The position numbers were made by a program, and so were the translations under genes. Shown here in pieces: positions 17,394 through 27,106 of a stretch of 64,000 nt of DNA. Position 1 is the first letter of the stretch. Each line of letters opens with the position of its first letter. This DNA comes from Pleomorphomonas sp. PLEO (GTDB lineage Bacteria > Pseudomonadota > Alphaproteobacteria > Rhizobiales > Pleomorphomonadaceae). The stretch is taken from positions 2,181,501-2,245,500 of the forward strand of contig NZ_CP166625.1 in the NCBI RefSeq assembly GCF_041320595.1, read 5' to 3'. The notes below the pieces were generated by a model, which was given only the letters and a program-made list of their open reading frames with translations, did no database searches and had not been told where the DNA came from.

Positions 17394-19478
17394 TTAGGCG
17401 GCGCGAACCGTCTTCAGGAACCGGTCGACCTCATCGCGCATCTGATTGGCCTGGGCCGTGAGCTGGGACGATGCCGACAGAACCTGCTTGCCGGTCGCGC
17501 CGGAATGCAGCGCCGCCTGCGCGACGCCGGTGATGTTGTGCGTCACATCGCTCGCGCCGACGCTGGCCTGCGAGATGGAATGCACGATCTCTGAGGTTGC
17601 CGCGTTCTGCGCACCGATCGACTCCGACACCTGAAGCGTCAGGCGGTTCATGTTGCCGATCATCTCGGCGATGCCGCTGATGGCGGTGACGGCCCGGCCG
17701 GTCGAGTCCTGGATGGCGCCGATCTGCGAGGAGATGTCCGCCGTCGCCTTGGAGGTCTGGGTTGCCAGCTCCTTGACCTCGGACGCGACGACCGCGAATC
17801 CCCGCCCGGCTTCACCGGCGCGCGCCGCTTCGATGGTGGCGTTGAGGGCCAGCAGGTTGGTCTGGCCGGCAATGTTGGAGATCAGGCCGAGCACGTCGCT
17901 GATGTGCGTGGCGGCCTCGGACAGTTCGCTGACCAGTCCGGCGGTGGTCCGCGCCTCGTTCACGGCAGCCTGTGACATTTCGGCGGAACTGGTGATCTGC
18001 CGGCCGATCTCCTGCACCGACGCGCCAAGCTCCTCGGCGGCTCCGGCGACGTTGGCCACGTTGGCCGAGGCCTGCTCGGCGGCGGCGGCGACATTGTTGG
18101 AGCGCAGGCTGGTTTCGTCGGTGGCATCCTGCAAGGTGCTGGCCGCGGCTTCGAGTTCCTTGGCCGAGGTGGACACCGAGGAGACGATGCCACCGACCAC
18201 CGTTTCGAACCTGGAGGCCAGATCGGCCAGCATGGCCTTGCGATCGCGTTCCGAAGCCTCGCGTCCGTGGGCGCTTTCGATCTCCAGTTCCCGGTTGCGC
18301 CGGAGACTGTCGCGGAAGATCGCCAGCGTGCTGGCCATGGCGCCGATCTCATCGCGGCGACCGATGCCAACGATTTCCGTCTCCAATGCGCCGTCGGCAA
18401 TGGTCTGCATGGTCTTCGTCAAGTTCTGCAGCGGGTTGGTAACGCGGCGGCTGATCGCCAGGAACACCGCCAGGGTGAAGAGCAACGACGCCGCGAGCAG
18501 GCCAATGGAAATCTCAAGGCTGACCAGGGCCGAGCCGGCCTTGGCGTCGGCCGCCTGGCTGGCGGATTGGATCAGAGCCAGCGCAACGTTGGCCAGCGTC
18601 GCGACCCTCGGTATGACCTGCGAGTCCCACTGGTCGCGCGTCATGTCCAGCTTCTGGCCGGCCATCAACTGCTTGAGGAAGGCGATCTGCGTGGCGCGGA
18701 AGGCGGGGTCGAAATACTGGCTCTCGGCATCGCCCAGGGCCTTGGTCAGTTCCGGGGACTTGGGCAGGGCCTTGAGGCGGTCGTTGAGCGTCGCCCAGAT
18801 AAAGTCGATGCGGCCGTGCATGGACGCCTGGTCCGACAGCGCGGTGGCCGGGATATCGCCGATGGTGGTGACGTTGTTGGTGATGTTGGTCAGCGCCTCA
18901 CCGGAGGAAGAGCGCATGGTCCAGCCGAGATTGTGCAGGGACACGAACTGGTCGACCAGCGAATCCTGCAGCATGATCGATGCCTGCAGCTTGCCGCCGA
19001 CATCGGTCAGCATGGCGCGGGCCGCCGTCGTGAAATCGGTGTATTTCTGCTGCAGGTCGGCCGGGCGATCCGCCTTTGGCTTGGTGATCGCATCGGCCGT
19101 GGCCTTGTGCAGTGCCTTCAGCGCTTCCAGTTCATCCCGCAGCTGCTTGATGATCTTGTCGCTGTCGGCGAGGTCGGCGCCCTTGATCGCCTCGATGGCC
19201 TGGGTCATGCTCCTAACCTGGGCCTCGCGGGCCGGCGCCCAGTTGGGCAGCGGCGTTGCGGGGTCGGGGCGCCCCAGCATTCCCTGGGTCAACGATCCTT
19301 CCATGCGCAGGTTGGCCATGGCCTCAAACAGGCTGGAGGAGGCGCTGGTTGCTGCTTCGATGCGCCTTGCATCGCTGAGCTCGTTCCACGATCTCAGGGC
19401 TGATTGACTGAGCACCCCTATGGTAACTGTGAGCATCACACCAAACAGCAGTCTTAAGAAATTACTCACAGTCATCAT
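17394..19478 (-). CDS. Methyl-accepting chemotaxis protein
   Basis: This protein of about 694 residues has an N-terminal transmembrane helix ([17 protein letters not shown]), a helical periplasmic domain of about 300 residues, a second helix ([20 protein letters not shown]), a HAMP linker and the cytoplasmic signalling domain. Its hairpin core has the usual [20 protein letters not shown]. It signals to the CheA/CheW array. The ligand domain is not recognisable. Start 19478 is preferred because GGAG precedes it, although the frame is open five codons further to 19493. No che genes are adjacent. It ends at a strong terminator. Confidence 0.95.
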   Translation of the reverse strand: MMTVSNFLRLLFGVMLTVTIGVLSQSALRSWNELSDARRIEAATSASSSLFEAMANLRMEGSLTQGMLGRPDPATPLPNWAPAREAQVRSMTQAIEAIKGADLADSDKIIKQLRDELEALKALHKATADAITKPKADRPADLQQKYTDFTTAARAMLTDVGGKLQASIMLQDSLVDQFVSLHNLGWTMRSSSGEALTNITNNVTTIGDIPATALSDQASMHGRIDFIWATLNDRLKALPKSPELTKALGDAESQYFDPAFRATQIAFLKQLMAGQKLDMTRDQWDSQVIPRVATLANVALALIQSASQAADAKAGSALVSLEISIGLLAASLLFTLAVFLAISRRVTNPLQNLTKTMQTIADGALETEIVGIGRRDEIGAMASTLAIFRDSLRRNRELEIESAHGREASERDRKAMLADLASRFETVVGGIVSSVSTSAKELEAAASTLQDATDETSLRSNNVAAAAEQASANVANVAGAAEELGASVQEIGRQITSSAEMSQAAVNEARTTAGLVSELSEAATHISDVLGLISNIAGQTNLLALNATIEAARAGEAGRGFAVVASEVKELATQTSKATADISSQIGAIQDSTGRAVTAISGIAEMIGNMNRLTLQVSESIGAQNAATSEIVHSISQASVGASDVTHNITGVAQAALHSGATGKQVLSASSQLTAQANQMRDEVDRFLKTVRAA

Positions 19479-19630
19479 GTTGAGGATCTCCATTTGAACG
19501 CATTATTTGTATGATAAGATTGAAAAATCGCTTAACGTGCAGGTTTCAACTTTCGCCTTTCTCTTTCACCTCGGAATGATGCTTACTGCGATCCAATGAA
19601 TGCGGATCACCGCGCGCACAGTTGCGAAGG

Positions 19631-19726
19631 GCTTGCCGATGCCAGCAAAGGCTACGGCGTGTTCCCTGCGCGAGGCCTGCGTGGCAAACTGCAATGAACG
19701 GACGTTCGGCAGAGCGGTGGTCAGGC
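19631..19726. repeat. Intergenic repeat, copy B
   Basis: This segment aligns with the one at 17146-17235, sharing GCTTGCCGA, CGGCGTGTT, CCTGCGC, GGCAAACTG and further blocks. It lies in the 347-base gap between the chemoreceptor and kinase genes, which I see no gene in. Minus-strand frames here (to 19899) show no protein character. Confidence 0.6.
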
Positions 19727-19825
19727 TTTCGCGCGCCAAGTAAACATGAAGACCATCCTTCGTTGATGCGGCCAGCAAATCCAGCTACGACTTGAAAGTG
19801 ACTTCGGAGGCAGTCCGCCGCGCCC

Positions 19826-21421
19826 ATGGTTGTCGAGACCCCACCACGCTTCGTGCCCCCGGCGCCGGGGAGCGCCAACCAGTCGGCCGTCGACCTCAAT
19901 CTGGCGACGCGGGCCGAGTGGCTGCGGCCGGGGCCGCTGGTCGGCTATGTCGAGGCGCTGGTCAGCGTCTCCGTCGGGCTGATCCTGGCCGACAGCGCCC
20001 GTCGCTGGTTCGACCTGACCGACATCGCGCTGATCCTGCTGCTCTCGGTGCTGTTCCCGGCGATCCGCTATGGCATCTGGCCGGCCGTCCTCGGTTCGCT
20101 GGTCGCCTTCCTCGGCTACAATTTCTTCTTCCTCACGCCGCTCTACACGCTGTCGGTGTCGCAGCCGCGCGAACTCTTGGCGCTCGTCGCCTTCCTGGTG
20201 GTCGCGGTGCTAACGGCGGCGCTGGCCGGCCAATCGCGTGAGCGGGCGCGGGTGGCGATGGTGCGCGAGCGGGCCATCGAGCGGCTCTATGCCTTCACCC
20301 GCCGGCTGTCGTTTTCCGCCGACCGCGTCGAGGTGGCCGAGGTGGTGGCCAGCGAGGTGCGGGCGATCACCGCCAAGCGCTGCGCCGTGCTGGTTGGCGA
20401 GGGCGAACGGCTGGCGCTGAGGGCGGTGTCGCCGCCCGAGACGCAGCTCGATGAGACCGCGCAATCGGCGGCCGACTGGGCGTTCGGCTGCAAGGAAGTG
20501 GCCGGCGCCGGCAGCCCGTTCCACGGCGACAGCGCCTGGATGTTCCTGCCGCTCACCATCGGCCGGCGGCCGGTGGGTGTCCTTGGTGTGGAAGTCGACC
20601 ATGAGGGCGCACTCGACGATGACGAGGTGGCGCTGCTGCATGCGCTGGCCGAGCAGGCGGCTTCGGCCATCGACCGCGCCGCCCTGTCGCGCGAGGCCGA
20701 CCGGGCGCGGACCGAGGCGGAAACCGAGCGCGTCCGCAACACGCTGCTCGCCTCGATCAGCCACGACTTCCGCACGCCGCTCGCCTCCATCCTCGGCGCG
20801 TCGACCAGCCTGATCGACTTCGGCGACCGGCTGCGCCCCGACCAGCGGGCCGACCTTCTCTCCTCGATCCGCGAGGAGAGCGAACGGCTCGACGGCATGG
20901 TGCGCAACCTCCTTTCCATGACGCGCCTCGAGGCCGGCGCGCTCGATCTGCGCAAGGACTGGGTGGATATCGGCGAGATCTTGGAACGGCTGGTCGATCA
21001 GGGCAGACGGCGGGGGATGGGCGGCAAGATCAAGCTGGCGGTGGCCCAGGGCCTGCCGCTGGTCAGGGCCGACGCCAGCCTGATCGAGCAGGCGCTTGCC
21101 AACGTCGTCGCCAACGCGGCGCGCCATGGCGGCCGTGAGGTGTCGATCGTGCTCGGCGCGCGGCGGGACGACGGCTGGCTGCGGCTGGTGGTCGAGGACG
21201 ACGGCCCCGGCATCGCCGCCGATCTTCTGCCGCGCGTGTTCGACAAGTTCGTGCGCGGCGCGGCGCGCACCGGCGATGGCGGCGATGGCAGCGGCCTCGG
21301 CCTTGCCATCACCGAGGGCATCGTGAAGCTGCACGCCGGCACGGCCGAGGCGGAAAGCCCCATTGCCAACGGCCACGGCACGCGGATCACTCTGTCGTTG
21401 CCGATCGAGGACCTGACATGA
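19826..21421 (+). CDS. KdpD-like sensor histidine kinase lacking the N-terminal KdpD/Usp domains
   Basis: This 531-residue protein starts at what is normally the middle of KdpD. A DUF4118 membrane block with four closely spaced helices (about residues 40-145, including YNFFFLTPLYTL) is followed by a GAF-like domain, then HisKA with SISHDFRTPLASILG and an ATPase with ANVVANAARHGG, VEDDGPGI and GSGLGLAI. Full KdpD is about 900 residues and carries a KdpD sensor and a universal-stress domain before DUF4118. Both are absent here and no remnant is visible upstream. It is coupled to kdpE by an ATGA overlap. No kdpFABC genes are nearby, so the target may differ. Confidence 0.92.
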   Translation: MVVETPPRFVPPAPGSANQSAVDLNLATRAEWLRPGPLVGYVEALVSVSVGLILADSARRWFDLTDIALILLLSVLFPAIRYGIWPAVLGSLVAFLGYNFFFLTPLYTLSVSQPRELLALVAFLVVAVLTAALAGQSRERARVAMVRERAIERLYAFTRRLSFSADRVEVAEVVASEVRAITAKRCAVLVGEGERLALRAVSPPETQLDETAQSAADWAFGCKEVAGAGSPFHGDSAWMFLPLTIGRRPVGVLGVEVDHEGALDDDEVALLHALAEQAASAIDRAALSREADRARTEAETERVRNTLLASISHDFRTPLASILGASTSLIDFGDRLRPDQRADLLSSIREESERLDGMVRNLLSMTRLEAGALDLRKDWVDIGEILERLVDQGRRRGMGGKIKLAVAQGLPLVRADASLIEQALANVVANAARHGGREVSIVLGARRDDGWLRLVVEDDGPGIAADLLPRVFDKFVRGAARTGDGGDGSGLGLAITEGIVKLHAGTAEAESPIANGHGTRITLSLPIEDLT

Positions 21422-22116
21422 CCGACAAGACGGTGCCCGACAAGATGGTACTGGTCGTCGACGACGAGCCGGCCATCCATCGCTTCCTGGCGCCGGTGCT
21501 GGAACTGGAAGGTTACGCCGTGCGCCGCGCCGACACCGGCCGTCAGGCGCTCGACGCCATGGCCGAGGCGCCGGCCGACATCGTCGTTCTCGACCTCGGC
21601 CTGCCGGACATGGACGGCAAGGCGGTGCTCGCCGAAATCCGTCGCACCCGGACCACGCCGGTGGTCATCCTGTCGGCCCGCGACCGCGAGGCCGAGAAGA
21701 TCGAGGCGCTCGACCTCGGCGCCAACGACTTCGTCAACAAGCCGTTCGGCGTCGGCGAACTGCTCGCCCGCCTGCGCGCGGCGCTCCGCCAGAGAACCAG
21801 CGAGCCGGAAAGCCCGGTGATCACCACCGGCGACCTCGAAATCGACCTCGCCCGCCACCGAGTGCTGAAGGCCGGCAAGGATGTGCGCTTGGCACGCAAG
21901 GAATTCGACCTCCTGGCCCTGCTCGCCCGCAACGCCGGCACGGTGCTCACCCATAGGCAGTTGCTCTCGACCATCTGGGGCGACGAGCACCAGGGCGATA
22001 CGCAGTATCTGAGGGTTTATGTGGGGCAGATAAGGCAGAAGCTGGGGGACGATGGGGAGGTGCGGCTGATCGTGACCGAGCCGGGGGTGGGGTATCGGTT
22101 TCGGGATTTGGGGTAG
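21418..22116 (+). CDS. kdpE: KdpE-like response regulator
   Basis: This 232-residue OmpR/PhoB-type regulator has a receiver domain with VVDDEPAIHRFL, the phosphorylatable Asp in VVLDLGLPDMDG, the Ser switch in VVILSARDRE and the Lys in VNKPFG. A winged-helix domain with VRLARKEFDLLALLARN and GVGYRF follows. It is closest to KdpE, which controls potassium ATPase genes. The start overlaps the kinase stop by four bases. The final codons are followed by an inverted repeat at 22155-22186. Confidence 0.93.
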   Translation: MTDKTVPDKMVLVVDDEPAIHRFLAPVLELEGYAVRRADTGRQALDAMAEAPADIVVLDLGLPDMDGKAVLAEIRRTRTTPVVILSARDREAEKIEALDLGANDFVNKPFGVGELLARLRAALRQRTSEPESPVITTGDLEIDLARHRVLKAGKDVRLARKEFDLLALLARNAGTVLTHRQLLSTIWGDEHQGDTQYLRVYVGQIRQKLGDDGEVRLIVTEPGVGYRFRDLG

Positions 22117-22154
22117 GGGGAAGCGCATTTCAATCGCTAAGCTCTGCCTTGACG

Positions 22155-22186
22155 CTGAAGAGGGCTTGCTGGGCTCCCCTCTTCAG
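22155..22186. terminator. Inverted repeat between convergent genes, possible terminator
   Basis: CTGAAGAGGG at 22155-22164 pairs perfectly with CCCTCTTCAG at 22177-22186 around a 12-base loop. It lies between the stop of the kdpE-like gene and that of the convergent large gene. Neither side has a proper T-tract, so termination is uncertain. Confidence 0.5.
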
Positions 22187-22246
22187 CCCGTGCTTATTTA
22201 GCAGTCGTCTTGCTCACAACCGCCTAAACTCGCCACATGCATCCCT

Positions 22247-25200
22247 CTATGCGGGCTTCTGCGGCTTATCACTCTCGTTCTCAGCATCCTTCTCGATTGC
22301 TCGCATAATATCTCCCTTCCTAATTCTTACTGACAATGGCTTTATTGCTTCCTCAGCCATGTCGAGCAAGACGAGTCTGTCGTCCTTTTTCCAATGATTC
22401 CAATGGACGCGAGTTAGAAAATGCGATGCTAGATTGATGCGAAGAAACATTGACGCTGGCAACGCCCGGATGGCCTCATGCAAGGCTTCCTTTCCTCGGC
22501 CACTCTCGATGTCAGTTAACCAGGCGCTGTGGATCACCTTTTCCACTGGGTGTTCAAATTTCGGCTTTGACACGCTTTCCGCTAGAACCTTTTGCCGTGC
22601 CTGCTCGCAAAGGTGGCCAAGTGTTCGTCTTAACGGCTGAGAAAGCATGTAATACTCAATTAAGTCCACCATCATCTCAATTAATTTTTTAGCCTCGTTT
22701 AGATCTTCAATGTGTTTCCCATTTTCGTTGAAGAAAATACTGACATTCTCATCTGAAGTTAGTTTTCGCTTCATGTCTTTGAAATCTATCTGAAGACGAT
22801 TCTTGGTCCACCTGTGAACCAGCATTGATCCAAGGCGTACAATGTCATTTGTCAGTGTTTGCTTTGTCTCACCTGTCAGATGTTCCGCGCCTGATCCAAG
22901 AATTACGACGCCCAGCGCCCACACACCAAGCGCGTGCTGAAGGCTGTTTATGTTTTTTTGATCACCCGCCTCTTCAACGTTATCCTCTGGTGGCTCACCT
23001 TCCTCAATTTTACTTTCCTCTGCGATAGAAACTTTTACGTGGTCTACTATATCGAGGATGCGCTGTTTCGCCTTCACGTCACCCTTGCCGTCAGCGACAT
23101 CTTCTTGCGCCTTCCGGACCTTCTTTTGGAGCATTTGAAGTCTATCCTGAGATCCTAACATTACCGGATGAATTTTGTCGGATAGTAAAATATGCTCTTC
23201 ATCGGGGGGGATCTGAAACTGATCGAGCAAACTCTTCAAAGTGTCCATGTATTCGCGGATCAGCGCATCAGAAGGGGCGATCTCGCAGTAGAGATCGAAT
23301 GAATGAAAGTCAAATTCTTCCGATTTCAGGTCATAATATTGACTTGCCAATTTATCTTTTTGACTTAGTTCGCTTGCCAATAGATAGCTCTCCACGAAGG
23401 GGAGAGAAAATTTCATGAATCCACTGCTGTCGAAATGAATGATACCTTTGTCAATGAACCCTTGAATGAACCGTATCGGGGTAATGGCAAAATCGTATTT
23501 TTTTGAGAATTCACTTGTGTATTCGATTAGTTCCGACTCCGAGAAATTCCTTTTTTCAACATTAGTTTCAATGACAAGGTTCCGTAGGAACCGAGACCTT
23601 GTGGTTCGACTTAATGTCACGTCTGACTTATCGTCAGCAACAACAAACGTGAGAAACCCGTCAACGGCAAGCTGAATCAGCTCTGATCTTCGATTTGCCT
23701 GCAGTAGAGCTGATAGTGTTTCTCTCGGAATTCCCGCAAAGTAGCTTGGATGAGCTGCGAGCTCGAACTGATTAAAGGTTCGGCTCAATCTATAGGCAAC
23801 CACTTCCGCCTCGGGAGGAGACATGGAAAAGTTCTTTTGTAAGAATAAGGCAATATCACGAAATGAAACCGGGCATATTTGATAAATGTCTGCGGATTGC
23901 TCGTTTGAAAACTCAGTAAGCTCCACAATCTGCGTATCGGTTCGGCAAACAAAAATAAATTTCGCGCCAGGTTTCGATTTGATTTCCTCTTTAAGAAAAT
24001 TCATTTTAGATCTGGATGAATATTGTAATCCATCAATAATATAGACAACTTGTATTCCATCATCAGGCGCGATGTCATCGACATTGTTTGATGCTAGGTG
24101 GGAAATTGTGCTTTTTGGAGGGCTTATATTGTTTCCATGAATGACGGCTGGAAGAACTTGCTCTTTCCCGATGCCGTTCGCCAGAAGGTGATCGGCGATC
24201 ACCCACGAAAGACTATCGTCCGGATAGGTTGTAGGCAGAATTACAATCAATGAATCTTTAGATTGTAGTATTTCAACGATATCTTCTGGCTGATTTGTGT
24301 CGCTTTCCTCGATATGTTTATCCGTATCTAGTTTTCGCACTCTCGGAATTGGGAGTCTGTAGCCTTTCTGTTGTAGCTGATATTCGGGGCAGAGCTCCTT
24401 AAGCTTATTTCGGATAACCTGCTCCGCCTCCTCAAAGGCTTCATGGAGAGGGCGTTTGATAACCGTAGAAACTTTACTGGACGCGGCCGCAATACCAAGC
24501 CCTTCACGCAGCTTCGTGACGTAGCCAACGAATTCAGGGTTCGCCAATTGAAGTTTCAAAAAGTGCGCTGCGTTCGATGCTGCGATCTTTCTCACAGCAC
24601 CCTTCGAAACTGATTCAAGCTGGTTCTTGGAGGTGTCGGCGTGATCCGAGATGCCGCGTATGGCCAGGGCCCTAATTGAATGTTGAGAAGCTCTCTCGAA
24701 GACCGAACCACTTTCGGTCTCAACGGCCATTACTTTCCTATCAACATCTCTTAGTTTTTTGTTGTATTCTTCGCTTTTTGTAACAAACGCGCAAGCTATG
24801 ACACCTTCTACCGCCTTAGGCTCGGTCAGAGTCTCCTTTCGGCCGTTTCTTCCGGGTACGTCTCCGGGCACCAACTTTCCAGCAAATGTTCCTCGCCCAG
24901 CTTGCCACTCCTTATAGAGCGGCTTAAGATTTTTTTTCATCCTTATAAAATTTAGGGCGGCGATGAGTGGTCTGTCCGCTTTATAATGAGACGGTGAAAA
25001 CTCCAAATTTAAGTTACCGTTCTCTAGGTCGCTAGCCTTAACGTTATCCAAAACATCAAAAACATGAGTGCTGTAGCAAACGTCGCCTAAGCATAGATCA
25101 TCAGTCAATGACCCGGCAATTCCAAGGCATATGACCAGTCCGATGTCAAATTCTGTAAGCAGCGATGCAACTGCGTTGCCAGCGTGCGTTCGCCCCATGC

Positions 25201-25384
25201 CCTCTTGCTTTACAAATATCATGGATAGGTCATCGTTCGGCATGACGACCGATGATCTGAATAGTATATCTGTCGAAAAATCTTCGTCTAAATCAAAGGC
25301 TTCTGTAAATTGCTCGCATTCTTCTTCGAGTGGAATGACGACGGCAATATCGAAACGGCGACGAGTTTTGCTAGGCGATTCCAT
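22247..25384 (-). CDS. Nucleoside-phosphorylase/STAND-like NTPase fusion, putative defence protein
   Basis: This protein has about 1,045 residues in clearly AT-rich DNA unlike its flanks. Residues about 10-285 are a PNP/MTA-SAH nucleosidase-like domain: FDIAVVIPLEEEC, EGMGRTHAGNAVAS, CLGIAGSLTDDLCLGD, AVETESGSVF and GISDHAD with the catalytic Asp. Residues about 365-500 look like a STAND-type P-loop module. LIVILPTTYPDDS sits at the Walker A site but lacks GK(S/T). VVYIIDG fits Walker B and KFIFVCRTDTQ fits the sensor strand. A winged-helix-like region and a long helical C-terminus follow. Related phosphorylase effectors in Detocs, CBASS and Avs systems cleave ATP, and fungal NLR-like proteins also carry PNP domains. 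Defence is inferred. The codon before ATG 25384 is an in-frame TTG. No partner gene is visible. Confidence 0.82.
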   Translation of the reverse strand: MESPSKTRRRFDIAVVIPLEEECEQFTEAFDLDEDFSTDILFRSSVVMPNDDLSMIFVKQEGMGRTHAGNAVASLLTEFDIGLVICLGIAGSLTDDLCLGDVCYSTHVFDVLDNVKASDLENGNLNLEFSPSHYKADRPLIAALNFIRMKKNLKPLYKEWQAGRGTFAGKLVPGDVPGRNGRKETLTEPKAVEGVIACAFVTKSEEYNKKLRDVDRKVMAVETESGSVFERASQHSIRALAIRGISDHADTSKNQLESVSKGAVRKIAASNAAHFLKLQLANPEFVGYVTKLREGLGIAAASSKVSTVIKRPLHEAFEEAEQVIRNKLKELCPEYQLQQKGYRLPIPRVRKLDTDKHIEESDTNQPEDIVEILQSKDSLIVILPTTYPDDSLSWVIADHLLANGIGKEQVLPAVIHGNNISPPKSTISHLASNNVDDIAPDDGIQVVYIIDGLQYSSRSKMNFLKEEIKSKPGAKFIFVCRTDTQIVELTEFSNEQSADIYQICPVSFRDIALFLQKNFSMSPPEAEVVAYRLSRTFNQFELAAHPSYFAGIPRETLSALLQANRRSELIQLAVDGFLTFVVADDKSDVTLSRTTRSRFLRNLVIETNVEKRNFSESELIEYTSEFSKKYDFAITPIRFIQGFIDKGIIHFDSSGFMKFSLPFVESYLLASELSQKDKLASQYYDLKSEEFDFHSFDLYCEIAPSDALIREYMDTLKSLLDQFQIPPDEEHILLSDKIHPVMLGSQDRLQMLQKKVRKAQEDVADGKGDVKAKQRILDIVDHVKVSIAEESKIEEGEPPEDNVEEAGDQKNINSLQHALGVWALGVVILGSGAEHLTGETKQTLTNDIVRLGSMLVHRWTKNRLQIDFKDMKRKLTSDENVSIFFNENGKHIEDLNEAKKLIEMMVDLIEYYMLSQPLRRTLGHLCEQARQKVLAESVSKPKFEHPVEKVIHSAWLTDIESGRGKEALHEAIRALPASMFLRINLASHFLTRVHWNHWKKDDRLVLLDMAEEAIKPLSVRIRKGDIMRAIEKDAENESDKPQKPA

Positions 25385-25688
25385 CAACTTGAGCCATCCC
25401 CAGGAAAGAGCTTTCGCCCTTTGCTTTAACGGCGAACCCGGCGGATATGCAACTTTTATAATAACTTATAGAGATAATACGTTCGGTGACGCGATGGAAA
25501 ATTGCACGCGTGGGCCGACTAGTTTGGGCAACTCATACCAGATTTGACGCCCACGCTAGACGATACGGACTCTTCCAAACAAGTGTTTGGCACATTGAGC
25601 AAAGTGCCTGTTGGTTCGCGATGGATTACGTCGATTATGCCCTGAGATTGTGGTTCTTAGGCAGAAAAGCCTCTCAACGCGCCTCCCC
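25385..25688. other. Intergenic region upstream of the phosphorylase-STAND gene
   Basis: About 300 bases hold the start region of the large minus-strand gene and the end of the permease gene. The part near 25440-25480 is AT-rich (ACTTTTATAATAACTTAT) and probably contains the promoter. I see no gene. Confidence 0.4.
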
Positions 25689-26909
25689 CTAGCCACCCAT
25701 CCACCCCAACCACACCACCCCGAACGCAATCGACAGCACCGTCAGCGGCGCGCCGACCCGGAAATACGGCCAGAAGCCGATGATGATGCCGCGTTGGCGG
25801 GCGCGTTGGGCGACGATGAGGTTGGCGACGGAGCCGATCAGGGTGAAGTTGCCGGCCAGCGTCGAGGCCATGGCGATGGCGAGCCAGGCGCGCTCTGGGT
25901 CCGCGAGGCCGGCGACGAAGGGTTTCAGCACCAGCACGGCCGGCACGTTGCTGACGATGTTGGAGAGCACCGCCGTCACGGTGGCCAGGATCGGCAGGCT
26001 GGCGAGGTTGAGCTTGCCGACCTCAGCCACGGCGTCGGGCGTCAGCACCGTTTTTTCCAGGCCGGCGACCACGATGAACAGGCCGATGAACATCACCAGG
26101 AGCGGCCAATCGATGTCGAAATAGACCTTCTCCGGCTTCACCCGCCGGGTGACCAGCATCAGCGCGCCGGCCAGGATCGCCACCTGGGCGATCGGCAGGC
26201 CGACGAAGAACAGCACGATCATCGCCACCACCGTCAGCACCGTGCGCCACACCAGGGCGCGGTGGTAGCGGCTCGGCTGCGGGGCGGCGGCGGCCAGCTT
26301 CTGCTTGGTCAGGAACTCGGAGCGATAGATCAGCGCGATGAGGATGATGGTCAAGAGCAGGCCGACGACGGCGACCGGCGCCAGCGTGCTGACGAAGGTG
26401 CCGTAGGGGATGTGGGCCAGCGAGCCGATGATCATGTTCTGCGGGTTGCCGGTGATGGTCGCCACGCTGCCGGCGTTGGACGCCAGGGCGACGGCGAGCA
26501 GGTAGGGCACCGGGTTGCGCTCGAGGCGCTGGACGACGTCGACCACCAGCGGCGTCATCACCAGGCAGATGGTGTCGTTGACCAGGAAGGCCGAGAGGAT
26601 GCCGGTGGTGAGCACGATGGCGGTGAGCAGCACGATTGGGTAGTGGGCGCGGGGGACGACGAAGCCGTTCACCAGGCGGAAGAAGCCTGATAGCCGCAGG
26701 TTGGCGACGACGATCATCATGCCGAGCAGCAGGGTGATCGTTTCCATGTCGATGGCCCGATAGGCCTCGTCGAGGGTGAGAACGCCGCAGCCGACCATCA
26801 GGCTGCCGCCGAGCAGGGCGGCGCCGGCCCGGTCGAGCCGCCAGCCGGGCAGCTTGCCGACGGCCATGACGAGATAGGTCATTGCAAAGATGAGGATGGC
26901 TGCGATCAT
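25689..26909 (-). CDS. SLC13/ArsB-family anion permease
   Basis: This protein of about 406 residues has 10-12 hydrophobic helices in two halves. FLVNDTICLVMTPLVVDVV and ASNAGSVATITGNPQNMIIG in the first half, and LSNIVSNVPAVLVLKPFV and ASTLAGNFTLIGSVANLIV in the second, are the paired re-entrant hairpin motifs of the ion transporter superfamily (CitM, ArsB, SLC13). The substrate cannot be told: dicarboxylate, arsenite and others are possible. No arsR or arsC is adjacent. Start 26909 follows GAGGACCCCCG, while the frame is open to 26936. The LysR gene is divergent and could regulate it. Confidence 0.9.
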   Translation of the reverse strand: MIAAILIFAMTYLVMAVGKLPGWRLDRAGAALLGGSLMVGCGVLTLDEAYRAIDMETITLLLGMMIVVANLRLSGFFRLVNGFVVPRAHYPIVLLTAIVLTTGILSAFLVNDTICLVMTPLVVDVVQRLERNPVPYLLAVALASNAGSVATITGNPQNMIIGSLAHIPYGTFVSTLAPVAVVGLLLTIILIALIYRSEFLTKQKLAAAAPQPSRYHRALVWRTVLTVVAMIVLFFVGLPIAQVAILAGALMLVTRRVKPEKVYFDIDWPLLVMFIGLFIVVAGLEKTVLTPDAVAEVGKLNLASLPILATVTAVLSNIVSNVPAVLVLKPFVAGLADPERAWLAIAMASTLAGNFTLIGSVANLIVAQRARQRGIIIGFWPYFRVGAPLTVLSIAFGVVWLGWMGG

Positions 26910-27106
26910 CGGGGGTCCTCGTGGATTCCCGTACATCTGCCAGAAATCCGGACCAAAGGTTAGAGGATTTCGCGCGCGTCGGGGCCGCGGTCCGCGAAGG
27001 CGGGCCGTCGGCGCGGCGCTTGTGCCGAGCCTTTGCGGCGAAAACGGGTCTGCCGGACGGGCAATCGGATGATGTACTGTGGTTCAGGCCACTGGCGTTC
27101 AAGAGG

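Noticed and set aside
19546-19899. 117-codon minus-strand frame upstream of the kinase gene
   Set aside because: No motif, an odd composition, and it overlaps the repeat element and the kinase start.
19826-22116. Calling the pair a full KdpDE potassium sensor
   Set aside because: The N-terminal KdpD and Usp domains are absent and kdpFABC is not nearby.
22247-25384. Calling the large protein a standard Avs or NACHT protein
   Set aside because: The Walker A motif is missing and no protease, nuclease or TPR hallmark was visible, so a named defence type would be overclaiming.
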